A stretch of 30,381 nt of DNA. It comes from Lachnospiraceae bacterium (lineage in GTDB: Bacteria; Bacillota; Clostridia; Lachnospirales; Lachnospiraceae). The notes below the pieces were generated by a model. That model did no database searches. It saw nothing but the letters and a program-made list of their open reading frames with translations, and had not been told where the DNA came from. Position 1 is the stretch's first letter. Every line of letters starts with the position of its first letter. Of the stretch, positions 7,280 through 15,729 are shown one piece after another. The stretch is from positions 1 to 30,381 of the forward strand of contig CAAGKF010000273.1 of the NCBI GenBank assembly GCA_900770345.1, written 5' to 3'. Position numbers and translations under genes: made by a program.

Positions 7280-9784
7280 ATGAATCAAAAAGCTTTAAAA
7301 ACTCTTGAATACTATAAAATAATCGCCCAGCTGGAGGAGTGTGCATCCTCGGCTCCGGGCAAGGCTCTGTGCCGTGATCTGACACCTTCCTCCCGCCTGG
7401 AGGAAATCCGCACCTGGCAGTCTCAGACCACTGACGCTGTTGACCGGGTACGCCTGAAGGGGTCTGTCTCCTTTTCCGGACTGCGGGACGTCGGTGACTC
7501 TCTGAAGCGTCTGGAGATCGGAAGCTCCTTAAGCATTCCGGAGCTGCTTTCCATCAGCTCCAACCTGACCGTAGCCGCCCGCGCCAAAGCCTACGGCCGC
7601 CGGGACGGAGAAGAACAAGAGGATTCCCGGCCATCGCGCGGCACAGTTCCGGGACGCAGTGCCATCCCTTCCCCGGAGGATCTGACAGACTCTCTGGATC
7701 CTCTTTTTTCCGCGCTGGAGCCTCTGACACCCCTGAACAATGAGATCAAACGCTGCATTCTTTCCGAGGATGAGATCGCCGACGATGCCAGCCCCGGACT
7801 TTCCCATGTGCGGAGAGCCATGAAGGCAGCTGCCGACCGCATCCACACACAGCTGAATTCTATTCTCAATACCAACCGCTCCTACCTTCAGGACGCGGTC
7901 ATCACCATGAGAGACGGACGCTATTGTCTGCCGGTAAAGGCCGAATACAAAAACCAGGTATCCGGCATGGTCCATGACCAGTCTGCCACCGGTTCTACTT
8001 TGTTCATTGAGCCCATGGCTATCATCAAGCTGAATAATGAGATCCGTGAACTGGAAATTCAGGAACAGAAGGAAATTGAAGCCGTGCTGGCTTCCTTAAG
8101 CAATCAGACTGCTCCTTACTGCGAGGAACTGAAACTGAACACAGAGCTTCTGGCACAGCTGGATTTTATCTTCGCCAAAGCTTCCCTGTCCCGGCGCTTC
8201 CGCTGCAGCGCCCCGGTTTTTAACAGCAAAGGTTATATTCATATCAAGGACGGACGTCATCCCCTCCTGGATCCTCAGAAGGTGGTTCCCATCAATGTAT
8301 GGCTGGGGAAGGATTTCGACCTTCTCATCGTCACCGGCCCCAACACCGGCGGCAAGACGGTGTCCTTAAAAACGGTAGGTCTCTTTACCCTTATGGGCCA
8401 GGCCGGTCTTCACATTCCGGCCTGGGAAGGCTCTGAGCTGGCCGTATTTGATCAGGTATTTGCCGACATCGGCGATGAACAGAGTATTGAGCAGAGTCTC
8501 AGCACCTTCTCCGCCCACATGACCAATATCGTACACATCCTGGGAGAAGCAGACTCCCGCTCCTTATGCCTTTTTGACGAGCTGGGAGCCGGAACGGATC
8601 CCACGGAAGGGGCTGCCCTTGCCATCTCCATCCTGTCCTTCCTCCACAATATGAAATGCCGCACTATGGCCACCACCCATTACAGCGAACTGAAAATATT
8701 CGCTTTGAGCACCCCCGGCGTGGAGAATGCCTGCTGCGAATTCAGCGTGGAAACACTGCAGCCTACCTACCGTCTTCTGATCGGAGTTCCCGGAAAAAGC
8801 AATGCCTTTGCCATTTCGCGAAAGCTTGGACTGCCGGACTACATCATTGAAGATGCCAAAAGCCATCTGGAATCCAAGGACGAATCCTTCGAGGATCTGC
8901 TCTCCAGCCTGGAAAGCAGCCGTCTGACAATTGAAAAGGAACAGCAGGAATTAAAAACCTACAAGGAAGAAATCGCTCAGCTGAAGGCCCGTCTGACTCA
9001 GAAGGAGGAACGCCTTGACGAGCGAAAAGACAAAGTGATCCGGAACGCCACCGAAGAAGCCCAGCGCATTCTCCGGGAAGCCAAGGAGACTGCCGATCAG
9101 ACGATCAAGCAGATCAACAAACTGACTGCCGGTTCCGGTCTGAGCAAAGAGCTGGAAGCAGAAAGAACAAAGCTGCGGGAACAGCTGAAAAAGACGGATG
9201 AAAAGCTGGCCGTCAAGACCAAGGGACCAAGCCAGCCTATCTCCCCGAAGAAACTTAAGATCGGCGACGGCGTCAAGGTACTGTCCATGAATTTAAAAGG
9301 TACTGTCAGCTCCCTGCCCAATGCCAAAGGAGACCTCTATGTCCAGATGGGCATCCTGCGCTCCCTGGTAAATATCAAAGATCTGGAGCTGCTCCACGAG
9401 CAGGATATCAGCGCTACCCTGGGAGATGGCTCCACCACCGGCTACGGCGGAAAGTCCTCACCCAAAAACAAAAACCTCTGGACGCCTGCCAAAGGGAACG
9501 GAACGGGAAGCGGTCAGATCAAAATGTCCAAATCCTTCTCCGTGGCTTCGGAAGTGAATCTGATCGGAATGACAGTGGACGAAGCCATGCCTGTTATGGA
9601 AAAATATCTGGACGATGCCTATCTGGCCCACATGCCCAACGTCCGCGTCGTTCACGGCCGCGGTACAGGCGCCCTGAAAAATGCCGTCCACAAACGTCTG
9701 CGCCAGCTGAAATACGTAAAGGAATTCCGTCTGGGCGAATACGGAGAAGGTGACACCGGCGTAACCATCGTGACATTTAAGTAA
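7280..9784 (+). CDS. mutS2: Endonuclease/ribosome-rescue ATPase MutS2
   Basis: 834 residues with the full MutS2 architecture: N-terminal clamp/lever helices, the ABC-type ATPase with Walker A GPNTGGKT at 353-360 and Walker B LCLFDELGAGTDPTEG near 430, a long coiled coil (about 530-640), a KOW-like segment and a C-terminal Smr nuclease domain (about 760-834) with VHGRGTGALK. MutS2 proteins act in suppression of homologous recombination and, in B. subtilis, in sensing collided ribosomes. The protein is about 45 residues longer than usual relatives. The extra length lies in a hydrophilic insert near 110-145 (DGEEQEDSRPSRG...) and a Gly/Ser-rich linker before Smr. It has its own extended -10 promoter, and the two-component genes follow after 52 nt on the same strand. 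Confidence 0.96.
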   Translation: MNQKALKTLEYYKIIAQLEECASSAPGKALCRDLTPSSRLEEIRTWQSQTTDAVDRVRLKGSVSFSGLRDVGDSLKRLEIGSSLSIPELLSISSNLTVAARAKAYGRRDGEEQEDSRPSRGTVPGRSAIPSPEDLTDSLDPLFSALEPLTPLNNEIKRCILSEDEIADDASPGLSHVRRAMKAAADRIHTQLNSILNTNRSYLQDAVITMRDGRYCLPVKAEYKNQVSGMVHDQSATGSTLFIEPMAIIKLNNEIRELEIQEQKEIEAVLASLSNQTAPYCEELKLNTELLAQLDFIFAKASLSRRFRCSAPVFNSKGYIHIKDGRHPLLDPQKVVPINVWLGKDFDLLIVTGPNTGGKTVSLKTVGLFTLMGQAGLHIPAWEGSELAVFDQVFADIGDEQSIEQSLSTFSAHMTNIVHILGEADSRSLCLFDELGAGTDPTEGAALAISILSFLHNMKCRTMATTHYSELKIFALSTPGVENACCEFSVETLQPTYRLLIGVPGKSNAFAISRKLGLPDYIIEDAKSHLESKDESFEDLLSSLESSRLTIEKEQQELKTYKEEIAQLKARLTQKEERLDERKDKVIRNATEEAQRILREAKETADQTIKQINKLTAGSGLSKELEAERTKLREQLKKTDEKLAVKTKGPSQPISPKKLKIGDGVKVLSMNLKGTVSSLPNAKGDLYVQMGILRSLVNIKDLELLHEQDISATLGDGSTTGYGGKSSPKNKNLWTPAKGNGTGSGQIKMSKSFSVASEVNLIGMTVDEAMPVMEKYLDDAYLAHMPNVRVVHGRGTGALKNAVHKRLRQLKYVKEFRLGEYGEGDTGVTIVTFK

Positions 9785-9836
9785 GACTCAGGACCCGGTC
9801 TGCCCGGCAGACCTTTATGAAGGAGGATATAAATCA

Positions 9837-10547
9837 ATGGCAGAAAAACAGAGGATTCTCATTGTAGATGATGATGCCAATATTGCAGAGCTGATCTCAC
9901 TCTATCTGATGAAAGAATGCTATGAGACAATGATCGTAGGCGACGGAGAGGAGGCGCTGCGGGTATTTCCCGAATTTAAGCCCAATCTGGTACTGCTGGA
10001 CCTGATGCTTCCGGGCATCGACGGCTACCAGGTGTGCAGGGAGCTGCGTACCTCTTCGCAGGTTCCCATTATCATGCTGTCCGCAAAGGGCGAAATCTTT
10101 GACAAGGTACTGGGCCTGGAGCTGGGCGCCGACGACTATATGATTAAGCCCTTTGACTCCAAGGAGCTGGTGGCCCGCGTAAAAGCAGTGCTCCGCCGCT
10201 ATCAGATGGCGCCTGCCCCCGCTCCCTCTGCCTCCAAACAGCAGGGGGAATATGTGGAATACCCGGACCTGATCGTTAACCTCACAAACTACTCCGTTAT
10301 TTACAGAGGCCATTCTGTAGAAATGCCTCCCAAGGAGCTGGAGCTTTTGTATTTCCTGGCCTCCTCTCCCAATCAGGTATTTACCAGAGAGCAGCTTCTG
10401 GATCATATCTGGGGTTATGAATATATCGGCGATACAAGGACTGTGGATGTGCATATCAAGCGTCTGCGTGAAAAGATCAAGGATCACGCAAACTGGTCCA
10501 TTACCACCGTATGGGGCATCGGCTACAAATTCGAGGTAAAGAGGTAA
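9837..10547 (+). CDS. OmpR/PhoB-type response regulator
   Basis: 236 residues: a receiver domain (1-120) with the acidic pocket D11-D13, phosphoacceptor D55 in LVLLDLMLPG, the switch Ser in MLSAKG and Lys in MIKPFD, then a winged-helix DNA-binding domain (about 140-235) with TREQLLDHIWGYEY and RTVDVHIKRLREKI. AAGGAGGATATAAATCA precedes the ATG. The gene is followed 4 nt later by its histidine kinase, so they form a pair. The winged-helix family binds 11-bp tandem repeats, and such a repeat lies downstream of the kinase gene (11999-12020) and before yitT (20425-20446). The stimulus is unknown; PhoP- or WalR-like roles are possible, but the sequence does not decide. Confidence 0.93.
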   Translation: MAEKQRILIVDDDANIAELISLYLMKECYETMIVGDGEEALRVFPEFKPNLVLLDLMLPGIDGYQVCRELRTSSQVPIIMLSAKGEIFDKVLGLELGADDYMIKPFDSKELVARVKAVLRRYQMAPAPAPSASKQQGEYVEYPDLIVNLTNYSVIYRGHSVEMPPKELELLYFLASSPNQVFTREQLLDHIWGYEYIGDTRTVDVHIKRLREKIKDHANWSITTVWGIGYKFEVKR

Positions 10548-10551
10548 TGAA

Positions 10552-11958
10552 ATGACACGGTCCTTATATTCCAAATTCATACTGGGATACCTGATCTTCG
10601 GGCTCTTGGGTTTTGTCACCATCGCCACCTTTTCTTCCCGGATGACACGGGATTATCTGATCCATGACCGCGCCGATGCGCTCTATGATGAAGCCAGCAT
10701 CGTAGCATCCAGCTTCAGCACCATGTACCAGGGACAGCATCTGGATTCCGCGGAAGTGTCACCCCAGCTTCATGCTCTGGCCAGATACCTGAGGACCGAA
10801 ATATGGGTCGTCAACCGCCGCGGAACCATTATCATTGACAGCGAAAACGGAAAGCGGGTACAGACGGAGATCGACAGCTTTGACCCTACAGCCGTAGGGA
10901 ACCGTTCCTATACTATCAGCAATTATTATGGTCTTTTCAGTGAAGATGTACTCAGCGTATCGGCACCTATCACTGGAAATTACAATACCTACGGCTATGT
11001 GCTGATCCATCTCCCCTTAAGCCAGATTGCTGATTCCCAGAACAATATTTTAAATATCCTGTACATTACTTCCGCCATCGTATTCGCCCTGTCCCTGATC
11101 ATCCTCCTGGTATTTACACAGACCGTTTACCTGCCTCTGCGCAAGATTACAGTAGGAGCCAATGAATATGCGGCCGGCAATCTGGAATACCGGATCAATG
11201 TACCTACCCACGACGAGATGGGCTACCTTTCTGATACACTGAATTATATGTCCGATGAGCTAAACAAAATGGAAGAGTATCAGAAAAATTTCATCGCCAA
11301 CGTATCCCATGATTTCCGGTCACCGCTGACCTCTATCAAGGGATATCTGGAAGCCATCCTGGACGGGACGATCCCTATGGAAATGTATGAGAAATATCTG
11401 TCCCGCGTCATTTCTGAGACGGAACGCCTCCATAAACTGACGGAAAGCATGCTGACCCTGAATTCTCTGGATGCCAAAGGCTATCTGTCCCGCACCAATT
11501 TCGATATCAACCGGGTGATCAAGGATACAGCCGCCTCCTTTGAAGGTACCTGTGATTCCAAAAAGATCCGCTTTGAGCTTACCTTTTCCGACAACATCCA
11601 GATGGTCTTTGCCGATATGGGCAAGATCCAGCAGGTTATGTACAACCTGATCGATAATGCTATCAAATTCAGTCACAATGACTCCACCATTTACATACAG
11701 GCCGCAAGCCAGTATGAAAAGGTATTTATTTCCGTCAAAGATACAGGCATCGGAATTCCCAGGGACAGCATCAAAAAGATCTGGGAACGCTTCTACAAAA
11801 CCGACCTGTCCCGCGGCAAGGATAAACGCGGAACCGGCCTGGGCCTGTCCATTGTGAAAGAGATCATCCAGGCTCACGGTGAAAATATCGACGTCATCAG
11901 CACGGAAGGCGTGGGAACCGAATTCGTTTTCTCCCTCCCCCGCTCCACACAGCTGTAG
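10552..11958 (+). CDS. Sensor histidine kinase, PhoR/ResE-like
   Basis: 468 residues. TM1 (about 5-27) is followed by an extracytoplasmic sensor region of about 135 residues (double Cache/PAS-like, EIWVVNRRGTIIIDSENG), TM2 (about 165-190), HAMP (about 188-240) and HisKA with the phosphoacceptor H253 in NVSHDFRSPLTSIKGY. The HATPase domain has the N box NLIDNAIKFSHN, the G1 box DTGIGI and the G2 box GTGLGLSIVKEI. It autophosphorylates and passes phosphate to the regulator encoded just upstream. The start codon lies 4 nt after the regulator stop, so the two are translationally linked. The extracytoplasmic ligand cannot be inferred. Confidence 0.94.
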   Translation: MTRSLYSKFILGYLIFGLLGFVTIATFSSRMTRDYLIHDRADALYDEASIVASSFSTMYQGQHLDSAEVSPQLHALARYLRTEIWVVNRRGTIIIDSENGKRVQTEIDSFDPTAVGNRSYTISNYYGLFSEDVLSVSAPITGNYNTYGYVLIHLPLSQIADSQNNILNILYITSAIVFALSLIILLVFTQTVYLPLRKITVGANEYAAGNLEYRINVPTHDEMGYLSDTLNYMSDELNKMEEYQKNFIANVSHDFRSPLTSIKGYLEAILDGTIPMEMYEKYLSRVISETERLHKLTESMLTLNSLDAKGYLSRTNFDINRVIKDTAASFEGTCDSKKIRFELTFSDNIQMVFADMGKIQQVMYNLIDNAIKFSHNDSTIYIQAASQYEKVFISVKDTGIGIPRDSIKKIWERFYKTDLSRGKDKRGTGLGLSIVKEIIQAHGENIDVISTEGVGTEFVFSLPRSTQL

Positions 11959-11998
11959 CGGCATTCCGATCCTGCGGACGCGCTGTCTGACAGCAGCA

Positions 11999-12020
11999 GT
12001 TTCACAGAGGTTTCACAAAG
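11999..12020 (+). promoter_or_regulatory. 11-bp tandem direct repeat, OmpR/PhoP-type operator candidate
   Basis: GTTTCACAGAG is followed directly by GTTTCACAAAG. The half-sites TTCACA-N5-TTCACA match the spacing and sequence of B. subtilis PhoP-type boxes (TTHACA-N5-TTHACA). It lies between the kinase gene and the secreted cell-wall protein, about 46 bp upstream of a TATAAT. Confidence 0.6.
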
Positions 12021-12066
12021 CTTCTGCCGCGGGGTCTTGCCGTAATTTTCCAGACGTGATATAGTT

Positions 12067-12072
12067 TATAAT
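12067..12072 (+). promoter_or_regulatory. Probable -10 element (TATAAT) of the secreted protein gene
   Basis: A perfect TATAAT lies 48 bp before the start codon. No good -35 is present at 16-18 bp, which fits a promoter that needs an activator such as the adjacent response regulator (inference). Confidence 0.5.
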
Positions 12073-12120
12073 AAGCAACCCGTTAATTTATAATTTTATG
12101 AAAAGAAAGGACCGATACAC

Positions 12121-13224
12121 ATGACCTGTATAAAAAAGGCTGCCGCTCTTCTCTTATCAGCGGCAATGCTTTCTTCTCTGATGGCTCCCTGTGCCTTTGC
12201 TGAAAGCCGTGAAAAGGTGGGAAAGATCTATCTTACCATTGATACTGATATCCGCATAGGAAACAGCGGCGGCGAGGTGGAGGTAACTCCCACCGGTGAC
12301 AACACGGATCTGTACTATGTGGAAGCAGTTGAGGTGGTAAACGACGAAGGTGACGACTGGACCCGCTCCAATCCTCCTGAGGTGGAGATCACTCTGGGCG
12401 TGGAGGACGAAGATGCTTTCTATTTTTCCAGCGCTTCTTCCAGCGGATTTAAGCTGACACTGGACAGCTCCATCAAGTCACGTTTTGACAAGCTCAAATT
12501 CGTGGATGCAAAACGTCAGAGCAAGAATGCGATCCTGGTTCTTACCATCCAGCTGGTGTTTGACAGCGATGCCGATATCAGCAGTGCTCCGGCTCCCTCT
12601 GATGTAAAGTGGGACAGCACCACTGCCGGTAAAGCGACCTGGGGCGATGTAACCAGTGCCAAATACTTCCAGGTTTCTCTGTACAAGGACGGCAATCAGG
12701 TGGTACCGGCTACTTCCGTGTACGACACCTCCTATGATTTTTCCGCACAGATGACAGAGGCCGGAAGCTACCAGTTCAAGGTCCGCTCCGTCAAAGCCAG
12801 CAACAGCGGAAAGAGCAGCTGGGCTTCTTCTGATACCTATACGGTAAATGCTGACGGCACCACAGCAGTCTCCGGTACGGCCGCGTCCGATCCCGCAGAC
12901 AGCACCGCAAACGGCCCCGGGGATTCTCAGCCTGCAGCAGGCGGCCCCACAGGAACCTCCGATGACGGAAGCTGGTTCAGAGCTGCCGACGGACAGAGAT
13001 GGTGGTGGAGAAACAACGACGGTACCTATCCCGCAGCGCAGTGGAAACAAATGGGCGATCTCTGGTACTACTTTGACGCAGAGGGCTATATGGCTACCGG
13101 ATGGCTGGAGCTTAACGGCGTATACTATTATCTGGACACCGATAACGGAGCCATGTACGCAAACCGCCGTACACCGGACAACTATTGGGTAGACGCAAGC
13201 GGCGCCTGGGTGCCGGGAGCGTAA
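12121..13224 (+). CDS. Secreted protein with C-terminal cell-wall-binding (choline-binding-type) repeats
   Basis: 367 residues. A signal peptide (1-27, KKAAALLLSAAML...CAFA, cleavage probably before ES) leads to a beta-rich N-terminal domain of unknown family (about 35-150). An Fn3-like domain follows (about 155-245, WDSTTAGKATWGDVTSAKYFQVSLYKDG), then a Gly/Pro/Ser linker. The C-terminal aromatic repeats GDLWYYFDAEGYMATGWLELNGVYYYLDTD are typical of CW_binding_1 modules that hold proteins on choline or other wall polymers. No catalytic domain is seen, so it is probably structural, adhesive or a wall receptor. The SD is AAAGAAAGG. Because it follows the two-component genes and an operator-like repeat, it is a candidate target of that system. 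Confidence 0.85.
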   Translation: MTCIKKAAALLLSAAMLSSLMAPCAFAESREKVGKIYLTIDTDIRIGNSGGEVEVTPTGDNTDLYYVEAVEVVNDEGDDWTRSNPPEVEITLGVEDEDAFYFSSASSSGFKLTLDSSIKSRFDKLKFVDAKRQSKNAILVLTIQLVFDSDADISSAPAPSDVKWDSTTAGKATWGDVTSAKYFQVSLYKDGNQVVPATSVYDTSYDFSAQMTEAGSYQFKVRSVKASNSGKSSWASSDTYTVNADGTTAVSGTAASDPADSTANGPGDSQPAAGGPTGTSDDGSWFRAADGQRWWWRNNDGTYPAAQWKQMGDLWYYFDAEGYMATGWLELNGVYYYLDTDNGAMYANRRTPDNYWVDASGAWVPGA

Positions 13225-13243
13225 ATCCCATCACAGCCTGATT

Positions 13244-13290
13244 AAAAAATGCCCCGGAAGACGCTTTCATCGTCTTCTGAGGCATTTTTC
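13244..13290. terminator. Bidirectional rho-independent terminator
   Basis: A long stem AAAATGCC..GGAAGACG/CGTCTTCT..GGCATTTTT with a short loop has an A-run before and a T-run after it. It serves the secreted-protein gene on the plus strand and glucokinase on the minus strand, which converge here. Confidence 0.85.
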
Positions 13291-13338
13291 TTTTTTGCAG
13301 TCCTTATTTTTATGATCCCTGTCTTTTACAATCTTCTT

Positions 13339-14283
13339 CTACAGGATCAGCCTTGCCGCACCGTAAATTCCAGCATCATTTCCCAGCGTAGCCAGCACCA
13401 GCTTTGCTTTGTTCTCAGATATGGGCGTAAAATACTCATAATGCTTCTGTATAATATCCAAAAGGAACTTTCCTGCATTTGATACGCCTCCGCCGATCAC
13501 AAAGATCTCCGGATCCACAATCATGGATGCCTGCGCCAGCGCCAGACCAAGATAGCGCCCTACCGTTTCCACTACCTCCAGAGCCAGCTTGTCTCCAGCC
13601 TTTGCGGAATCCAGCACATCCCTGGCTGTGATCTGATCCCCGAAATTTCGCATAATAGAAGCTTCCTCACTGGCAGCCATCTTTCTTCTGGCTTCCCTGG
13701 CAATTCCCGTAGCGGAACCCACCTGCTCCAGACATCCCGTTCCGCCGCAGTTGCAGTGTTCCTTCTCTTCATCGCGCACATGGATATGGCCGATCTCACC
13801 TCCCAGACCATGCTTTCCGGCAATGATCTTCTGGTCAATAATAACGCCTCCGCCAACTCCGGTACCCAGCGTGATCATGATCAGATCGCTGTAGCCTTTT
13901 CCGCCTCCCTGCCACATTTCTCCCAGAGCCGCTACATTGGCATCATTTCCGCTCTTTACAGGTATGCCGTCCAGGAGGCTGCTCAGCTGCTGCTGAGGAT
14001 TTAAATCTCTCCAGCCGAGGTTTACGCACAGCTCCACATAACCGTCCGGAAGTACCGGCCCCGGCACGCCCATTCCGGCCCCGGCAATATCTTTTTTCAG
14101 ATCCAGTCCGTGCTCCGCCAGCTTCTCACGGATCGAAGCGGCCACATCCGGCAGGATGTGAACTCCGTTCTCCTCCTTGCGGGTCTTTACCTCCCATTTA
14201 TCCAGCAGCTCTCCGGTCACCTCAAAAAGTCCGATCTTTACAGTTGTTCCTCCGATATCAACTCCGATACAATTCATCCCCAT
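13339..14283 (-). CDS. glcK: ROK-family glucokinase
   Basis: 314 residues. It has an N-terminal phosphate-binding loop, GVDIGGTTVKIGLF; the sugar-binding and catalytic region, VKSGNDANVAALGE (Asp general base) and LGTGVGGGVI; the ROK signature around GGEIGHIHV; and the zinc site HCNCGGTGCLE. It phosphorylates glucose to glucose-6-phosphate in the cytoplasm, complementing the PTS route encoded by ptsG in this window. Length is standard for Gram-positive GlcK. AAGGAAG lies 9 nt before the ATG. It follows the DUF5711 gene by 62 nt on the same strand and ends at the bidirectional terminator. ROK kinases can use other hexoses such as mannose or N-acetylmannosamine, but the sequence and length favour glucose. 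Confidence 0.92.
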   Translation of the reverse strand: MGMNCIGVDIGGTTVKIGLFEVTGELLDKWEVKTRKEENGVHILPDVAASIREKLAEHGLDLKKDIAGAGMGVPGPVLPDGYVELCVNLGWRDLNPQQQLSSLLDGIPVKSGNDANVAALGEMWQGGGKGYSDLIMITLGTGVGGGVIIDQKIIAGKHGLGGEIGHIHVRDEEKEHCNCGGTGCLEQVGSATGIAREARRKMAASEEASIMRNFGDQITARDVLDSAKAGDKLALEVVETVGRYLGLALAQASMIVDPEIFVIGGGVSNAGKFLLDIIQKHYEYFTPISENKAKLVLATLGNDAGIYGAARLIL

Positions 14284-14317
14284 AGTACTTTACTTCCTTT
14301 CCCTTTTCATTTATCGT

Positions 14318-14329
14318 AACAGTTCAGAC
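14318..14329 (-). repeat. Dispersed motif TCTGAACTGT, copy 1
   Basis: The minus strand reads GTCTGAACTGTT in the gap before glcK. Two other copies occur at 17137-17148 and 22636-22647, all intergenic. Confidence 0.5.
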
Positions 14330-14345
14330 TGTTGCCATTTGATCT

Positions 14346-15635
14346 CTACTGCAGCTTGATCTCCGTCATCATCTGCGGTCCCATCACCAGAACTGTTCCC
14401 GGGAAACGGCCCGCTGAAACCTTTGAAACGGTAAAATCAAAAATGCCGTTGAATTTCTCTGTGCCTTTCATATTGTAAACACGGCAGGAGCTGTCATTAT
14501 ACAGAAAAATCTGATCACCGTCAATGTCGAAGCCGGTGTACTGATAGCTGAACGGCACTTCAAATACACTCTTTCCGTCCGCGGTGAAAACCTTCAGGCA
14601 ATAAGGATCGGAACTCGCGGAATTGTCCGTCACCACACCCACATACTGTTCCGTATAGCTGATGCTCCGGATCTTTTCATCAAACAGGATCTGTCCTGTA
14701 GATTCCGGTGAAGTCTCTACCCGGGTAGAAAAAAACTGCAGCCCTTTATCCGTAAAAATAACAGCATGGCTGTCATCCAGAAAGCGTACCCTCCCTGCCA
14801 GCGCCTCCGCCAGATCCTTCGGAAGAAAAACACCCACCACACGCCGCGGATCATTTTTCCCAAGGCCGAAATTGTAAAATACCACCTTGTTCCTGATCAT
14901 TCCCTGTTCCAGGTACATAAAAGAAGTGATCCACTGCGTCCCTCCCGGCGACAGGCTGATATCAACAGGGTAGCCATCTCCGGAAAGCAGGGATTTCACG
15001 CTGATGTCCAGGGAACTGCCGTCCTTTTTATAAAGATAGATATAGCTGGCCCTGGAATCCTCCTCAAGGACAGCTGCCACGCCCTTTGCCGATACTGATA
15101 CCTGCTGGATCGGCAGGATCGCTGTTGCCTGACCCTGGCACCCGCTGGTGCTGCAGATATAAATACTGTTTCCCTGCTGGTCGCCGATAACTGCAAAATT
15201 GCCGTTTACGGAAACCACAGGAGATTTCATCTCATAGCTCTGAATCCAGATAACCTTTCCTCTGGCATCGATATAGGAAGCTCCGTCTTTGGTATATTTC
15301 AGAACACCTTCCGCAAAATCCACATAGCCGCAGAAGCCGCTGTCACTGCCCGCTGTGTCTGCTTCATTCGCCCCGGTCAGATTCTTTTCCCATATAACCT
15401 GATAATCTGTATACTGATGATATCTGTCATAACGCAGCAGCGCAAAGGCAGCACAGCCTGCCGCAAACAGGATCAGAAACAGGATCAGCATACGCCGCCG
15501 CACCACCTTCTGATGGGCCTTTCGGACAATTTCCTGACTGTCCTCTTCTTCCTGGAGAGGGGTACCTGCAGGAACGATCTGGCGCTTCAGCTGATTCTTC
15601 TTTCTTTCGCGGCTCATTGAATTCATACTGCTCAT
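14346..15635 (-). CDS. DUF5711-type membrane protein with beta-propeller-like ectodomain
   Basis: 429 residues from MSSMNSMSRERKKNQ. This start is chosen because GGAG lies 8 nt upstream; a longer frame to 15740 would overlap the LysM gene and has no such site. A basic, charged cytoplasmic segment (1-60) precedes one membrane helix (about 63-83, RRRMLILFLILFAAGCAAFALL). A 340-residue extracytoplasmic domain of repeated short beta-strand blades follows (YIDARGKVIW, NGNFAVIGDQQGN, YVGVVTDNSASSDPYCLKVFTADGKSVFEV), resembling WD40/PQQ-like propellers. Such proteins are common in Lachnospiraceae and have no assigned function. It lies between the LysM/MPN-like gene and glcK on the same strand, and a TATACT at 15681-15676 may give it its own promoter. 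Confidence 0.8.
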   Translation of the reverse strand: MSSMNSMSRERKKNQLKRQIVPAGTPLQEEEDSQEIVRKAHQKVVRRRMLILFLILFAAGCAAFALLRYDRYHQYTDYQVIWEKNLTGANEADTAGSDSGFCGYVDFAEGVLKYTKDGASYIDARGKVIWIQSYEMKSPVVSVNGNFAVIGDQQGNSIYICSTSGCQGQATAILPIQQVSVSAKGVAAVLEEDSRASYIYLYKKDGSSLDISVKSLLSGDGYPVDISLSPGGTQWITSFMYLEQGMIRNKVVFYNFGLGKNDPRRVVGVFLPKDLAEALAGRVRFLDDSHAVIFTDKGLQFFSTRVETSPESTGQILFDEKIRSISYTEQYVGVVTDNSASSDPYCLKVFTADGKSVFEVPFSYQYTGFDIDGDQIFLYNDSSCRVYNMKGTEKFNGIFDFTVSKVSAGRFPGTVLVMGPQMMTEIKLQ

Positions 15636-15729
15636 CCTCTGTTCTCCCAACGTTCCTGTTTCGCATATATGGAATAGTATACAACATTTTCGGGCAAAAC
15701 GCATTATTTTTTTGGACAGCTTTCTCTTC

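Noticed and set aside
11982..11994. GCTGTC-T-GACAGC after the kinase gene as a terminator
   Set aside because: Very short stem without a T-run; it is more likely chance or part of the regulatory region.
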